The position numbers and the translations under genes were made by a program. The notes under the pieces were generated by a model. The model was not told the DNA's origin and made no database searches. It saw only the letters and a program-made list of their open reading frames with translations. Of a DNA stretch of 64,000 bases, positions 1 to 12,100 are shown in pieces (position 1 is the stretch's first letter; every line of letters begins with the position of its first letter). The stretch lies in contig JXTB01000198.1 of assembly GCA_002914805.1 (NCBI GenBank), forward strand, positions 97,290-161,289, read 5' to 3'. Source of the DNA: Parasponia andersonii (Eukaryota > Streptophyta > Magnoliopsida > Rosales > Cannabaceae).

Positions 1-620
1 AACGGGTTGGGTTCGGGGCGTGTATAGCTATCCCGTTTCCATACCTGCAGAGAAAAACTAAATCCATACCCGCTCTATTTACCCATTTAAGTTGGCGAGG
101 CGGGTTTGGGTATTTCTCGAACCGGTACGCAAGTACCCACAGGTACCCATATATCCGTCGACCATTAAAAAAAATTGCTAAATTTTTTTTAAATATATAT
201 ATTTATAACTCATTTCCATACAATATCAAGCAAATTCAAACCACATTCAACATAATCTGATTCATATAAAACACGCAAAATTAAATAAGTCTAAAGCTTA
301 AATAAGATCCAACATATTACAATAATTCAAAATAAAGTAACTCTAAAAGACATAAAATTGTCCAACACAAAATAAAAAAATAAAAAAATAAAAGACGTCA
401 TATCATAATATTTTGAAATAATTTCCAGTCTTGATCGAATCCCTTTTTCTTCATGTCATTGGTTCGACTTCCTGTATTATGTCAAATTTAGCCTAAAAAT
501 GAAAAGAATAACATTATTTTCATTTTCTTACATTAAATAAACTAAAGAATTATGAATAAATTTACCTCAACATCAGTAACATCATCTCCTTCACCATCAT
601 CCTAATAAAACATTGCAATA

Positions 621-911
621 CTATCTGAAGATTTTTTTGAATCTAACAAAAAGATACGAACAAATTATTAGCAAATTATTGAAACAATAGTACGAACTAA
701 AATGTATAATAATAACTAAAAATTTACTTCTCATTTCAGACCATAACCAATCTTGAGTACACATCAATGCTTTCAATGTCGATGGTAAGAGTCTACTACG
801 ATGTAGGTTCAAAACACTACCACTGGTAGAGAAAGCATACTCTGAAGCAACTGTTGACATAGGAATAGCGTAAATATCCATAGCTATTTGCTGTATGATA
901 GGATATTTCAC
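621..911 (-). pseudogene. hAT transposase C-terminal dimerisation domain (hATC), relic
   Basis: The translation contains YPIIQQIAMDIYAIPMSTVA and then SEYAFSTSGSVLNLHRSRLL, ending ALMCTQDWLW. This is the conserved hATC motif of Ac/RICESLEEPER-like transposases, which mediates dimerisation. It is an isolated piece of the transposase. The adjoining upstream 1036-1293 piece (VLDPRYKMKSF) is also hAT-like: it matches the LDPRYK motif that precedes hATC in these proteins. Together they show that the gene order is that of a minus-strand hAT transposase. Confidence 0.85.
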
Positions 912-1035
912 CCCTTATATCTTCCACCAATCCAATATATCAAAATTATCAACTCTAGGATGGATAGATTTTTCTAAGTTAAAGTCCAACTCTGATTTCG
1001 CTTCTTCAACAATCTCTTCATTTTCCATCCATGTA

Positions 1036-1293
1036 TCAAAAATGTACGAAGAGCCAGAAAGTGGAAGTAACATTAGAACTACAAGAATAGCTATCCATCT
1101 TTAAACCACCAACCTTATGACGATTTTGCATTTCTTGTCCCTTATGCTTCAATTGGTATTCTTTTACTAAATCATCCATATTGCTATGAACCTTCCCTAG
1201 TTCACTTGAAGTATGACTTCCATAAATCAAAGGACAGTAGCATTTGAAGGATTTCATTTTGTATCTTGGATCCAATACATTTGCTATTGTCAA
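1036..1293 (-). pseudogene. hAT transposase central region relic (LDPRYK motif)
   Basis: The start MTIANVLDPRYKMKSFKCYC matches the 'A..LDPRYK...' block of plant hAT transposases. It lies upstream of the dimerisation domain on the same strand. The rest of the piece includes a low-quality stretch rich in Lys and Ser. It supports one contiguous, broken minus-strand transposase. Confidence 0.65.
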
Positions 1294-2181
1294 AATCCCA
1301 TGAATTTCGTCCTAGTATTTCTCAAACTTTTCTATCATCACAAATGATATCTCTCTTATCTCTAGTCTACTAGAATCAATCTAATGATCTAGAGACAATC
1401 TCAGCTCACAAATCTCAATGAAGAATGAATTAGCAGTAGGATAACTTGTTCCAAAAAATATTAAAGAAACATTATAAAATCTCTCTAGTCTATGACACAA
1501 CTCTTTAGCAATTTCTCAATTTTCATCAGAAGGAACATATTTATATTGCAGTTCACATAACCTTAAACAACGAAAAACTAGCTTATAAAGCAAAGTAGTT
1601 TTAAGCATCAAATATGTGGAATTCCATCTAGTTTTACAATCAAGTACTAACTTCTTAGTACATAGTATGTTCAATTATTTAGCTGAGTCTCTAAACTTTT
1701 CTACCCTCTTAAATATGGCCTTCCAAATATTAACACTCTCACGAACATTCTCTATTCCCTTTTCAAATCTACTTAGCCTTTTTTTTCATAATTAGATTCA
1801 AAATATGTGCAACACACCTCACGTGAAGCAATTTCCCATCTAATAAAAGTGAATCTTTATCAAGTTTCTCTTTTATCTTTGAAATCATACTATCATTAGT
1901 GGTACAATTATCAACTGTTAAGAAAGACAACTTACGATCAAGATTCTAATCTATTAGAGTCTGAAAGAGTGCCTCATTGATAGTCTCTACATTGTTTGGA
2001 GCAGCTATATGAATAAGCCTAGCAAACAAGAATACAATAATTACAATTAGGCTTAAACTTTATTACCAAAATATAAATATATATGAATAAAACATGGAAC
2101 ATGGAATTACCTCAATATAAAGCTATGTAATTTCCATGAGTTGTCTATAAAATATGCAGTAATGACCATGTACTGCCTCTT

Positions 2182-2622
2182 TTAGTTGTTAGCAGTCCAT
2201 ATATCCATTGTGATAGCAACTCTGCTTTTAATGGTACGAATAAAAGACTTAATTTTGACCTTATACTCATTAAAAAGCTTCAAAATATCATTCTTCATTA
2301 TGTTTCTTGATACCATCTTAAACATTGGTTGTAAGTTGAATGAGTATCGCCTAAAGCCTTTATACTTAACCATAAAAAGTGGATACTCATGCAAAATGGT
2401 CATCTCTGCCAAATCTCTCCTAGATTGTACTTGATCAAATACATAAGTAGCAATTATAGTTTTCCTATCCTTATCAACTTTGTTTGGATTCAACATGGAT
2501 TGCCTTATGTGTCTTGTATTTCGAAGAGGATATGTTTTCCAATGTTCACACAAATGATTAGTACCATTCTTACTTTTACATCCTAACTTTTTTTTTCCAC
2601 AGTAATTACAAATTACCTTCAT
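2182..2622 (-). pseudogene. hAT transposase N-terminal half with BED zinc finger, relic
   Basis: Translation starts MKVICNYCGKKKLGCKSKNG, then LCEHWKTYP: the Cys-x2-Cys and later Cys/His of a BED finger, which binds the element's ends. It continues with ILHEYPLFMVKYKGFRRY, the 'I..d.pf..ve..gfr' block that opens the hAT core, and SRVAITMDIWTANN, matching the conserved 'r.slTtDlWts' block that carries a catalytic Asp. It is open for 146 codons and then broken. Confidence 0.85.
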
Positions 2623-2669
2623 TAACCCATTGATATGTTGTCTTTTGAAATGATTCCAAATATCTGAAG

Positions 2670-2930
2670 TTAATTTTTTTTAGGAAGTAACATAGAATCC
2701 TTAGGTGAATATTCATCTATAGGAGTAATATGATTACTATCATTAACATTCTCATTTGATCTTTTTTCAAGATTTTCTATGAAAGTTGGACAAGAATCAC
2801 TTAAAGGTGTACCTGGCCTAGATGTTTGGTCTTTAGGTTGTGCTAGCGAGGAAGTTTGAGGAGTTAATCCATCATCAAGACTTTGATTTAAACCTTGACT
2901 AGTTTCAGCTGGTTCACTACCACTAGTCAT
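2670..2930 (-). pseudogene. hAT transposase N-terminal leader piece, relic
   Basis: An 86-codon piece starting MTSGSEPAETSQGLNQSLDD, rich in Ser, Pro, Asp and Gln. Low-complexity N-termini of this kind are common in plant hAT transposases ahead of the BED finger. It lies immediately upstream of the zinc-finger piece on the same strand, separated from it by a stop. The function is inferred from position only. Confidence 0.5.
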
Positions 2931-3486
2931 AGTTTATAGAAGAAATACAAATTCATACAAAATGAATAAGCATTAATTATAGTCTCACTTGTAATTCGTC
3001 TTCACATTCAAATTTATAATCCCACTTGCAATGGAAATGAGGTATTTAAGTAAAAAATAATAAGAGTATTCTCTTGTACGATTTTGTCTTGTAGAGAAGA
3101 CAAGTAAAATATTTTATAGATTTTCAAATAAAAAACATTTTTAAAAATTTAACATTTCTTTCAAGACCAATAGATAATATGTCATAATGTCTACCTGAAA
3201 TAAAGAGAATTATAAGCAAAATACTGTTACAGAAAGTATTTCCAAATCAAAACATGTACATTCCGTGAATGTGTTCAAAAACCAAACTTATAAATCATTA
3301 TATAATCCATTGGAAATTAAAAAGGTACGTAGTCTCAGATCATCATAGAAGGATTCCACATAGACAATCTATGGCAATTAAAAGACAATAGGAAATATTT
3401 GCCTACATTGGGGAAGAAAAATAATATTACCTGGAACAAATTACCGAATAATTTATATCTATCAAAAAAGAAAAAATATTTTATAG

Positions 3487-3533
<47 letters not shown>

Positions 3534-3769
3534 ACATTACGTGAGATATCAATAATAATAAACTATATATATAAAAAAATCAAAAATTTTGAATAGAAAA
3601 TAATATCACTTCGGTTTTCAAATATAGTAACACAAAGATAATAAAAAAAAATTATTAACTAGGAATTAAGAATTAAGAAGGAAAAAAATTATATCAAATA
3701 ATAAAACAAAGTTAAATAGCTAATACTTTCAGTTTTTTTTTTTCTTTGAAAGAATGGGAATACCATAAT

Positions 3770-4007
3770 TGTAAAAACCTGGATTTTTGGAGGGTAATTT
3801 GGACATTTTACTAATTTTTTGGATAAAATATTAGGGGATTAATTTGCAAAAATTTTGTACAGATGGACTAAATTGTAATTTTTGGGGGGCTGATTTGAAA
3901 AAAATTTGAAATTTTGAGGACTTATATGTAATTTTTGAAAAATTTCACAGCCCTATAAGACAAGGCCACGTGCTCTGTCCTTTTTCTTTCTCTCTCTCTT
4001 CCTCCAT

Positions 4008-4048
<41 letters not shown>

Positions 4049-4432
4049 CCTCTCTGTGCCGACGATGCCAGACCGCTGTAGGAGGCGCCGCCACTGTTGT
4101 CCGCCCATGCCACCGACCGGCGAAGCTTCCCCGTGCGACACCGAAGCTGCGCCGCCCGTCTCTGGTGGCCGTTGTCACTTGCAATGCCAGAAAATCTCCA
4201 AAGTCACCGTTTCGGATTTTCGGCCGCCGCCGAAGATTCCGGCCACCATTCGAGTCCCGTTGAATTCGTCTCGTCGAAAGGATCATCAAGGTATATATAT
4301 CTCAACCCCATTTTGTCCGGATTGAAATTTGAAATTTTTATATATTTTGAGTTTAAGTTTGACTTTTTGATCCGGTCGTTGGATTGTGTTTTTGTTATCA
4401 TTTTTGGATTGTACTTGGAAAATAGAGAAATT

Positions 4433-4472
<40 letters not shown>

Positions 4473-5971
4473 CCTATGTTTGGTGACCGGCACGGAAATC
4501 AAAATCGGACTGCTCGATTTGCGTGCCACCGGTCCGGTGTGGGCTCGGACCTGAATTGGACAAGTTATATGTCTAACATAGCTATTTTAGGTATTAGGAA
4601 TTTAGCAAAGAGGTCCGTTTGTGGAATTGAAACTCCGGTGAAAAGTTGGTTTTTCGCAAGAGGACGATCGAGGGCTTGGAATTGGTTCCCGACCCTCCGG
4701 CCGATCGTCAACAATATCTTGAGGATTCAATAGTGTGGTATTGCTATTCGATCGAGGTAGGGACTCAATTATCCCTATTTTATATCGTTTTCAAATAAAA
4801 CTTATTTTCTACAATATATGAGAATAAATGTGATTTTTGATTTTCTTGAACATCTGTGATTGGAATTGATTGTATGATGTATACGTATTGTATTATTTTG
4901 AGAATTTTCTGAGTGTAGGTTATTTTGGTTATATTAAAAATAGGGCCGTTATACTGCCCGTTTTTCTATAAAAATCTAGTATGTTGATTTTACTGAAAAA
5001 CCAGAGCATAATTATTTTCACACTTCAGTTCTATATTGTACGTGTCATAGGATCATATATGAGTACCGTGTTAGCATAGTGGGTTTACAGTATGGCGCTA
5101 CGTGCCCCACCATCGATGAGAATCTGTAAACTCACGCGGAGTTTTGTTACTTCTGATTACCTCCCCATTTGGCAGGTGTAGGCAATTCGATTGCCCCTCT
5201 AGGTTTAGTAGGCGACACATGGGTGTCTCCTCTAGGTATGGGCTTAGGTATCAGGCAGACTATTAGGCATACTTAGTGCCATCATCCTGGGTTTCCACAG
5301 ATGAGAGGATGAGAGCTCATGGGTATGGGTTGATTTGTGTCATGTGCATATGGATTAAATAGTTTTGATTTCACTACTTGTATATATATATATGGATTTT
5401 CAGTTTGGATTATATATATATGTATGTTTTGGACTAAACTAACCATGCAAGAATTCTCCATCACTAAAATATTTTCGACCGGGTAATTATTTTTCCTACT
5501 GGGCATTTTATGCTCACCCCCTACCTTCTTTCTCGGGTGGTGTCCAGTGTGATCTCGGTGATCAAACAGAGTAAGAGGTTATCTTGATTGCAGTTTGTCT
5601 CTTAGTAATGCTAGAAGCTTGTCGTCTTGATGTTTGGTTTGTTTGGACTTTGTATTAGCATTGAACTAAGATTTACTGCTTTCTATTTTGTTTGTGAACT
5701 TATGTATGCCATTATGGGATTTAAGTGTCGTTGTGGATGATGATATTGCTTGAAACTATATTTGATTTCACGTTTTTAAATAATTATTCGATCTATGTTT
5801 AATAGTGTATACGAACTGTAAGAGTGGTTCACGGGATGAAATTCCAATTATTTTATTTAAATGGACTATTTTATAAAAATTAGAACTTTTGACACTTTTT
5901 AAATAAATCAAAGAATTTCTCACCTTTGTGAAATTTTCCTTTTGCCACTGGCCGGATTTTGGGTCGTGACA
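3770..5971 (+). mobile_element. Solo LTR, Gypsy-type, family A copy 1, with perfect target duplication
   Basis: The 2202-base unit starts TGTAAAAACCTGGATTTTTG and ends GGGTCGTGACA, so it has the TG..CA ends of an LTR. It is flanked by ATAAT on both sides (3765-3769 and 5972-5976). There is no internal gag-pol, so it is a solo LTR left by recombination between two LTRs. It holds a CT-repeat at about 4010-4044, a GC-rich block (about 4050-4270) and a TA-repeat (about 4436-4470). A second copy lies in reverse orientation at 35065-37144. The ends resemble chromoviral (Tekay/Del-like) LTRs, but that assignment is an inference. It sits inside the hAT element and is therefore younger than it. Confidence 0.9.
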
Positions 5972-5977
5972 ATAATT

Positions 5978-6135
5978 ATCAAAGAAAATAAAGTTATCAA
6001 AAGAATACCTCAAGATTAAAGCTAGTAAATAGCTACGTACATAATCAAGATGAAAAGGAAAGAAAATAAAGTTATCAAAAGAATACCTCAAGATTAAAGC
6101 TAGTAAATAGCTATGTACAGAATCAAGATGAAAAG
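5978..6135 (+). repeat. Tandem duplication of about 75 bp beside the solo LTR
   Basis: A unit beginning AGAAAATAAAGTTATCAAAA and running through GCTAGTAAATAGCTA(C/T)GTACA.AATCAAGATGAAAAGG occurs twice back to back, with only a few differences. It starts within about ten bases of the solo LTR's right target duplication and lies inside the hAT element. Confidence 0.85.
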
Positions 6136-6535
6136 GAGAATGAACTATGGAGACTGCACAAAAAGGTTGGTAGGCGGTAGCTGCTAATGAAAATAAAGGT
6201 TTCTTAGTTTAGTTTTTTTTTTCTTCTACAAACTACAAATCGTTTGGTTGATTTGTATTTAGTATTGGGTTTATAAGAATAGATTGGGCTTTCTTAAGTA
6301 TTGAGGAGTGGGTTTTAACATTTTTTAACATATACTAACTATGTTTACATATATACACATATATGCATATTATATTTTCAAAAATAACATATAAGTATAT
6401 AATCGGGTTGGGTTCAGGGATAGGTACATCTAAACCAGAACCCGACCCGTAAATCCAAATATCTAGGTATAACCTCCCCTATTAGCATTGGGTACCTGAG
6501 GGTAAACGAGTTTCTGGGTTAAATTGCTATCCCTA

Positions 6536-8144
6536 ACTAAGAAAGATGAAAGCATGAGTGAGCGTTGAGATTTTTTTTTTTGAAATAAAGAGTATAAATG
6601 ATTAAAATTATGTTCTAGTATTATCAAAGGTATTTTTGTTTCATATACATATATAAAAAGACAAAAACAGTTATTGATTAGAGCACATGGATTAAATTAG
6701 GCATAGTTTGGAGCATGTTTAATAAAGTTTCTTTATTAAAAAAAGAAATTTAAATTTTTATACCTTATATTTTGACAATTTTTTTACTTTATAGTTCGTA
6801 TTTTAGGTTATTATTAATTCTTTAAATTTAAAACTTGTAATGGATTAGTCAATCACTAATTTTTCCATTGAATTCACTAAAATTAATGTCTAATACACCA
6901 TTTTTTTCTAGCACAATGCATTAGAGATAGTCTTAAGCTAAATAATAAATTTATTGGTTGAAGGATGATATTCCTTCTATCATATCTTGTCTGTTGTTGT
7001 ATTAGATTCTTCTAATTAATAACATATTTATTTTGACTCAAAAAAGGTATATAATTGTATTATGCTAAACTCAATGGTAAAAAGTAGTCTTTAACCTAAA
7101 CAAAGTATAAATTTGTTTCAAATTTTAATTCTAAAAGTTGATGATAATAATATCTAAAACACGATGATAATAATCGAAATATAATGTATAAATATACAAT
7201 AATGAGTTTTGAGATTTGTATATTTTTATACATTTAATTATAGAGTTTGAAAGTCATTTGGTATATTGTTCTATTTGATGTCATGATAATTAAAAAAAAA
7301 ATTATGGTTCCATAGTATTCTCGTCTTAGTTCCTTTTTTTATTTTTTATTTTTAAAAAGTAATAGTTAACTATAATTTTTTCTCCCGTTAAAATGAGGTA
7401 TAATATTGCCGTCGAGGACCTCGATCCACGTTGACATTCTTAGGAATTAGGTAACATACTAGCATAAGTGGATAAAAGTGTATAATTTAAGTATTTTTTT
7501 TAATAAAAAAAGTTCTTGCTATTTAAGCACCAACAAAATATTAACTCATGAGATATAGGCAATAAAAAAAAAAGAATAATTAATTAATCAAGTATGTATT
7601 TGTTGCTAATTGTTGTTAATATAAAATTGTCCTTTTTGACATTCTTAGGAATTAGGTAACATACTAGCATGAGTGGATAAAAGTGTATAATTTAAGTCTT
7701 TTTTTTTAATAAAAAAAAGTGTGTACAACAAAATATTAACTCATGAGATATAGGCAATAAAAAAAAGAATAATTAATTAATCAAGTATATTTGTTGCTAA
7801 TATAAAATTGAAAACTTGATGGAGGGAAAGAAATGCGGTAGAGGCTCAAATGAGAAAGAAATATTATTATTTTTATATCATATATTTTAACAATGTATTC
7901 AAATTATATCTTATATTTTGTTATTTATCAATATTGATATTTAAATTTGAAATTTGTTACAAATTTATAGTCTAATCTCAATTTAGAACAATTAATTTAC
8001 TAAGAAGTCGTTTAAAAAATTAAAAATAAACAATATAAAAATTGTTACAAAAATAAATTTATTAAATTATCTTGATAAATTACTTGTTTTGAATTAGTGA
8101 CGTAGTATACATTTGTAATAGATTTTAAATTTAAAGAATAATAT
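6536..8144. other. AT-rich spacer between the hAT element and the MADS gene
   Basis: No gene is recognisable. The stretch at about 6745-6900 and that at 7855-8170 share the phrase 'ATATTTTGACAATTT' or close variants with the MITE-like element at 47385-47875, so both are probably remnants of the same kind of small inverted-repeat element. A tandem duplication occupies 7432-7810. Confidence 0.5.
7432..7810 (+). repeat. Tandem duplication, unit about 180-200 bp
   Basis: The segment starting TTGACATTCTTAGGAATTAG occurs at about 7434 and again at about 7637. It includes AACATACTAGCATAAGTGGA, AACTCATGAGATATAGGCAA and AATAATTAATTAATCAAGTA in the same order in both copies. The second copy is shorter by about 20 bases in the middle. 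This is a local duplication about 1.3 kb upstream of the MADS start codon. Confidence 0.9.
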
Positions 8145-9134
8145 TTATAATAACAAAAATATAAAATATAAAGTAAAGTGAAGGCGAAGAGCTGGTTTGG
8201 TTGTGTTTGGTTGGTTTGGGGTTAGGAGAGTTTGAGAGGGTTGGCGATTCTCGCGGTTGCTTTGATGACCGATTTTGGCGGCAACCCAGTCGTGTAATGT
8301 AAAGCTATATGTAAGCTCACACGCACATGACAGACACCCCCCCTTCCCTTCCCTTCCTTTCTTCTCTTTGCATTCTCTCCACATTTCTCCATTTTCAACC
8401 TCATTTTTCGACCAAGTTTTAATTCTGTTTTCTCCAACTCATTCGGTTTCGGTTCCTTTGGTACCTCCTTTTGCTTTGTTTCTTATCTGGGTTTTGTTCG
8501 TTTTTGTTGTTTGTTTCAACGTGGGTTCTTTAAATTTTCATTGAATTTGATGTCTTTTTATGGTGAAAGACGAGTATTTCTTGTGTGTGTTTTTGAATGT
8601 TTTCCTTAGAGTTGTTTCATTTATTGCAAACATGAGGTAACGTAGTTATGTATGCAAACTAGTTTGATTCTCGAACTGGGTATTGTTCTAGAGCGTTTGG
8701 TGCTTTCGCAGGGCCAAAAAAACGAGTTTGATTCTCGAACTGGGTATTGATCTAGAGCGTTTGATGCCTTATAGCTTTATTCCTCATCTGGGTTTTTCCT
8801 CTTTTTTATGTTTTTGATTCATTACGCCTTTGTTGAACTCGGTTTCTTAAGCCTAAGAAAAAGAGCCTATTTCACTTTGTTTGTTTGGAGAATTTGGATG
8901 GAGGGGCATCGTTTCTTTTTCTTCTTTGTTTCTTTGTTGTCTTTTTCAACTTATGGGAAGATTTAAGCTGCAAATGCTAATGTTGTACTGAGAAAGCTGT
9001 TGAATTGTTTAGAATTTTGAAATGTGATGAGTAATTTTTCTCTTTTTTTTTTTTTTTTTTTTAATAGGATTGGGATGATAGGGAGCATAAATCCGAGGAG
9101 GCGAGAGTAAGAAGTTCGCGGTACAAGGCGCAGG
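8145..9134 (+). promoter_or_regulatory. Promoter/5' leader of the MADS gene, with a probable leader intron
   Basis: The stretch changes from AT-rich spacer to pyrimidine-rich leader-like sequence at about 8330 (runs of CCCTTCC and CTTTCTTCTC). A likely 5' UTR intron ends at 9067: a T-run of about 20 followed by TTAATAG. The last leader exon would be 9068-9134, directly before the ATG. The donor is uncertain; GTACCTCC at about 8460 is one candidate. Within the presumed intron a 40-base segment is repeated (8661-8700 and 8725-8765). The transcription start is not visible. Confidence 0.45.
8661..8765 (+). repeat. Direct repeat of about 40 bp in the MADS leader region
   Basis: AGTTTGATTCTCGAACTGGG followed by TATTG(T/A)TCTAGAGCGTTTG occurs at 8661-8700 and again at 8725-8765, separated by about 25 bases. 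The copies differ at two or three positions. Confidence 0.9.
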
Positions 9135-12100
9135 ATGGGAAGGGTAAAGCTAAAGATAAAGAAGTTGGAGAATACAAATGGGCGTCAAGCAACCTATGCC
9201 AAGAGGAAGCATGGCATCATGAAAAAGGCTAATGAGTTATCTATACTTTGTGATATAGATATAATCCTTCTCATGTTCTCACCAACTGGCAAACCTTCTT
9301 TGTGCAGTGGAAAACGCAGGTAGAGTTCATTCTTTCTCTTGTTATCTTTGTATTCGTAATTTGTCTTGTCTATATAGCTGATCATGTAGCCTCATATTAA
9401 TACAATATAATTGCTGTTGTGAAATTAGTGCTAATGTTTGTGTTCGTGTCGACATTGGATTTGTTGATTCTTATTGAATTTTTTTTTTTTTTTTTTTTGG
9501 TGGCTGAGTCTAGCAGTATTGAAGAGGTTATTGCAAAATTTGCTCAACTCACTCCACAAGAAAGGGCAAAAAGGTAGAAGTTAATCTCTCACTTGAAAAT
9601 TATGTTAGTGTTATTATGTATCCAAGATTGATATACATCAAGGAGAAGTGTCATTAAACTTCTTTCATTTGATTGTAACAGGAAGTTGGAAAGTCTCGAA
9701 GTAAGTTTGATTTTTAAAACCTGTTCTCTGTCAGTGTTAATTTAAGTTTCTATTTCCTTTCTTTTTGGATGTCATCTAAGTACCATCATAACTCCTATCT
9801 GGAACATAATTGCGTTTCTTTGTATTTTCTCTTTTGAGAGTTTAGGCACTGAAAAAAACGTTTAAGAAGTTGGACCATGATGTAAATATTCAAGAATTTT
9901 TGGGTACAGGGTATGTTTTTATTTTTGTTTATTTGTTTATTTTTTTAAAATACAAAATTGACCTTTTCAGATTGAGTTGTCCCAGATCAGTAATTAAATA
10001 CTAATTCTTTTTTATTTTCTGTCTCTGTTTCAGTTCTCAAACCATTGAGGTAATTTGGAAATTCTTGAACGTTCTCTTGTTATTGCACTCTTGGGTCATG
10101 ACCCATGAGAATTGATGATCACATGTTTTGGGCAGGAATTATCCAACCAGGCTATGTTGTTTCAGACTCAACTTTCTGAAATAAATAAGAGACTCAGGTT
10201 AGTGTTTGGAAGTATTTCTTTTTTTTTTTTTTTCAAGCCGAGGTAAAGTCCTGCATTTTAGATCATCACTGCATACTAATTTTGTTATTGTTTTGAGTTG
10301 TGCAGCTATTGGACTAACCCTGATAAGATTGATAGTGTAGAACATCTGGGGCAAATGGAAAACTCACTAAGAGAATCACTTAACCAAATTCGAAGCCACA
10401 AGGTATGCTTCTCTGGGAAAGGTATCGTTTGATAGTTTATTAAATAGCCCAGAGAAGTTTGGATTGGCCAACCATATGCTTTTTGGTTGGCTGTGCCTGT
10501 GGGTAGTTTTTGTAATCTATTCTTTGGCCCTAGGTTCTTAGTTCGGGATTTAATTTGTTCTATTTATTCATTTGCAATTTGACTTGTTTTAAATCGCTTG
10601 AAAGGAGTTGCACAAGAGATTAGGAACCTCAACAGAAAACTATACTTACAAAAAAACTTGAGAACCAGAAAGTTCCTGCTAGCAGCAGATTGACATGTCA
10701 CTCCTTAGTAATAGGGAGGAGGTTCTGGATTCAACCATTTGAGCAGAGGGTACACATATTCTGAGACCTTACTACTGTTTGATTTTAGGAATGGAGAAAG
10801 GTAAAGACGTCATTTGAGGTGAATAGCATGTGTGAGTTGAGATACAAAGAGTGGACAGTGGCTTGAGGAGGAAGAAAAAAGAGAGAATTACACTAACATT
10901 GGCCTTAACCCATAAGCTTGAGAGCAAAGTTGAAATGACCCTATTAATAGCCTTAACACGTAAGTTTGAGAGCATATTTACGTACAGATCCATTCCTATT
11001 CATCTTAACAAAAATAGGTGCTTCTTCCTCCAAAAAAAAAATGTACTTGATAGATTATCATCTTTTGTCTTACTTCAGTACCAATACTTTCTTCTTTTAT
11101 TTGCAGGAAATTTTGCAAAAGCAGCAATTCATGTCATTAGATTGCAGTACCCAGGTGAAATATATTGGTTTTGAGAGTATTATCCTGATGGGGCTCTTTG
11201 ACATGTTTAAAAGCTCTAATCTTCACTAGCCTTATCTTGCAGTTCCAAAATGGGATACATATACCCTTCAGAGTGGGTGCTGAGCAGCAGCTCCAGCCTT
11301 TGTCATGGATACCTAATAATGACAGTCAAAATATTGTTTTACCTGATGACCCAAGCTTGCTTTCTCATAGGTGAGTGGTTCATTTGAAGTGCAATGCTCT
11401 AAATCTGGTTTTTGAAAATTTATATTCAGATTTATTCTGCTTCTGACTCTGTTTTTCGAAAAATTACATTTCAATTTACCCATCCAATTTTACATATTAG
11501 ATGAAAATGATGTAGCTAGACAATCCTTGTATCATATATCATACATCATATTATAAGATGAATCTCTTCCTTTAGATGGAGAATGACNGTGTTCTGTTTT
11601 AATTTTTAATTTTTTAATTTTTATTTTACGCATCTTTATCACAGAGAACTGGAGTGCTCGACAAGTTCCTCGTTTGGTAGTTACTCTGGTTACTTTGGCA
11701 TGGGTAGAAACCCAGAGATTTCTAATTCTGGACAAGAAAATGGCATGGTTAGCGCTTTAAGCCGAACCACGCCTATGAGTCTACAACTGGGTGGTGGTCA
11801 ATTTCCTTACGTGCCTTACAATCTGAACGTTCTAAATGATCCAAAATTTCAACCTCAAACGGAGATTAATCCACAGGAAAACGCTGTGGATTATCATGTC
11901 AATGGAAACTTTGAAGTTCCTAGACATGGATATGAGACTAACCATCAAGATAATTGGGCTTCCACATCTGGGCCTTACGCTGTTTCTATTTTAGATGAAA
12001 CTTTATATCCTCAGGTCAGTTTTTCCCCGTGTCTCAATGAATATTAGGTTGTAGTATGAAAGATTTACTCTCAATGATATACCGAATTCAGTCTTCTCAA

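Larger units (their letters stand above)
1..6535 (-). mobile_element. Decayed hAT-family DNA transposon, left end outside the window
   Basis: The transposase reads on the minus strand. Seen: an N-terminal Ser/Thr-rich stretch (2670-2930), a BED-type zinc-finger region (CNYCGKKKLGCKSKNG, then LCEH) followed by the start of the transposase core (2182-2622), and a C-terminal hAT dimerisation domain (621-911) with the family signature STVASEYAFSTSGSVL and CTQDWL. The right end at 6535 reads, on the minus strand, TAGGGATAGCAATTTAACCC, a typical hAT terminal repeat. The first 160 bases and 6400-6535 carry the GGGTTGGGTTCGGG / ACCCGACCCG subterminal repeats usual in these elements. The left terminus and the 8-bp target duplication lie outside the window. 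The frame is broken by several stops between 911 and 2182 and just upstream of the zinc finger, so it is not functional. A solo LTR (3770-5971) is inserted in it. Confidence 0.85.

Noticed and set aside
3945-4435. Several overlapping open frames in a GC-rich block on both strands
   Set aside because: They lie inside a solo LTR, consist of Arg/Glu or Ser/Leu repeats from the CT tract, and have no domain; composition explains their openness.
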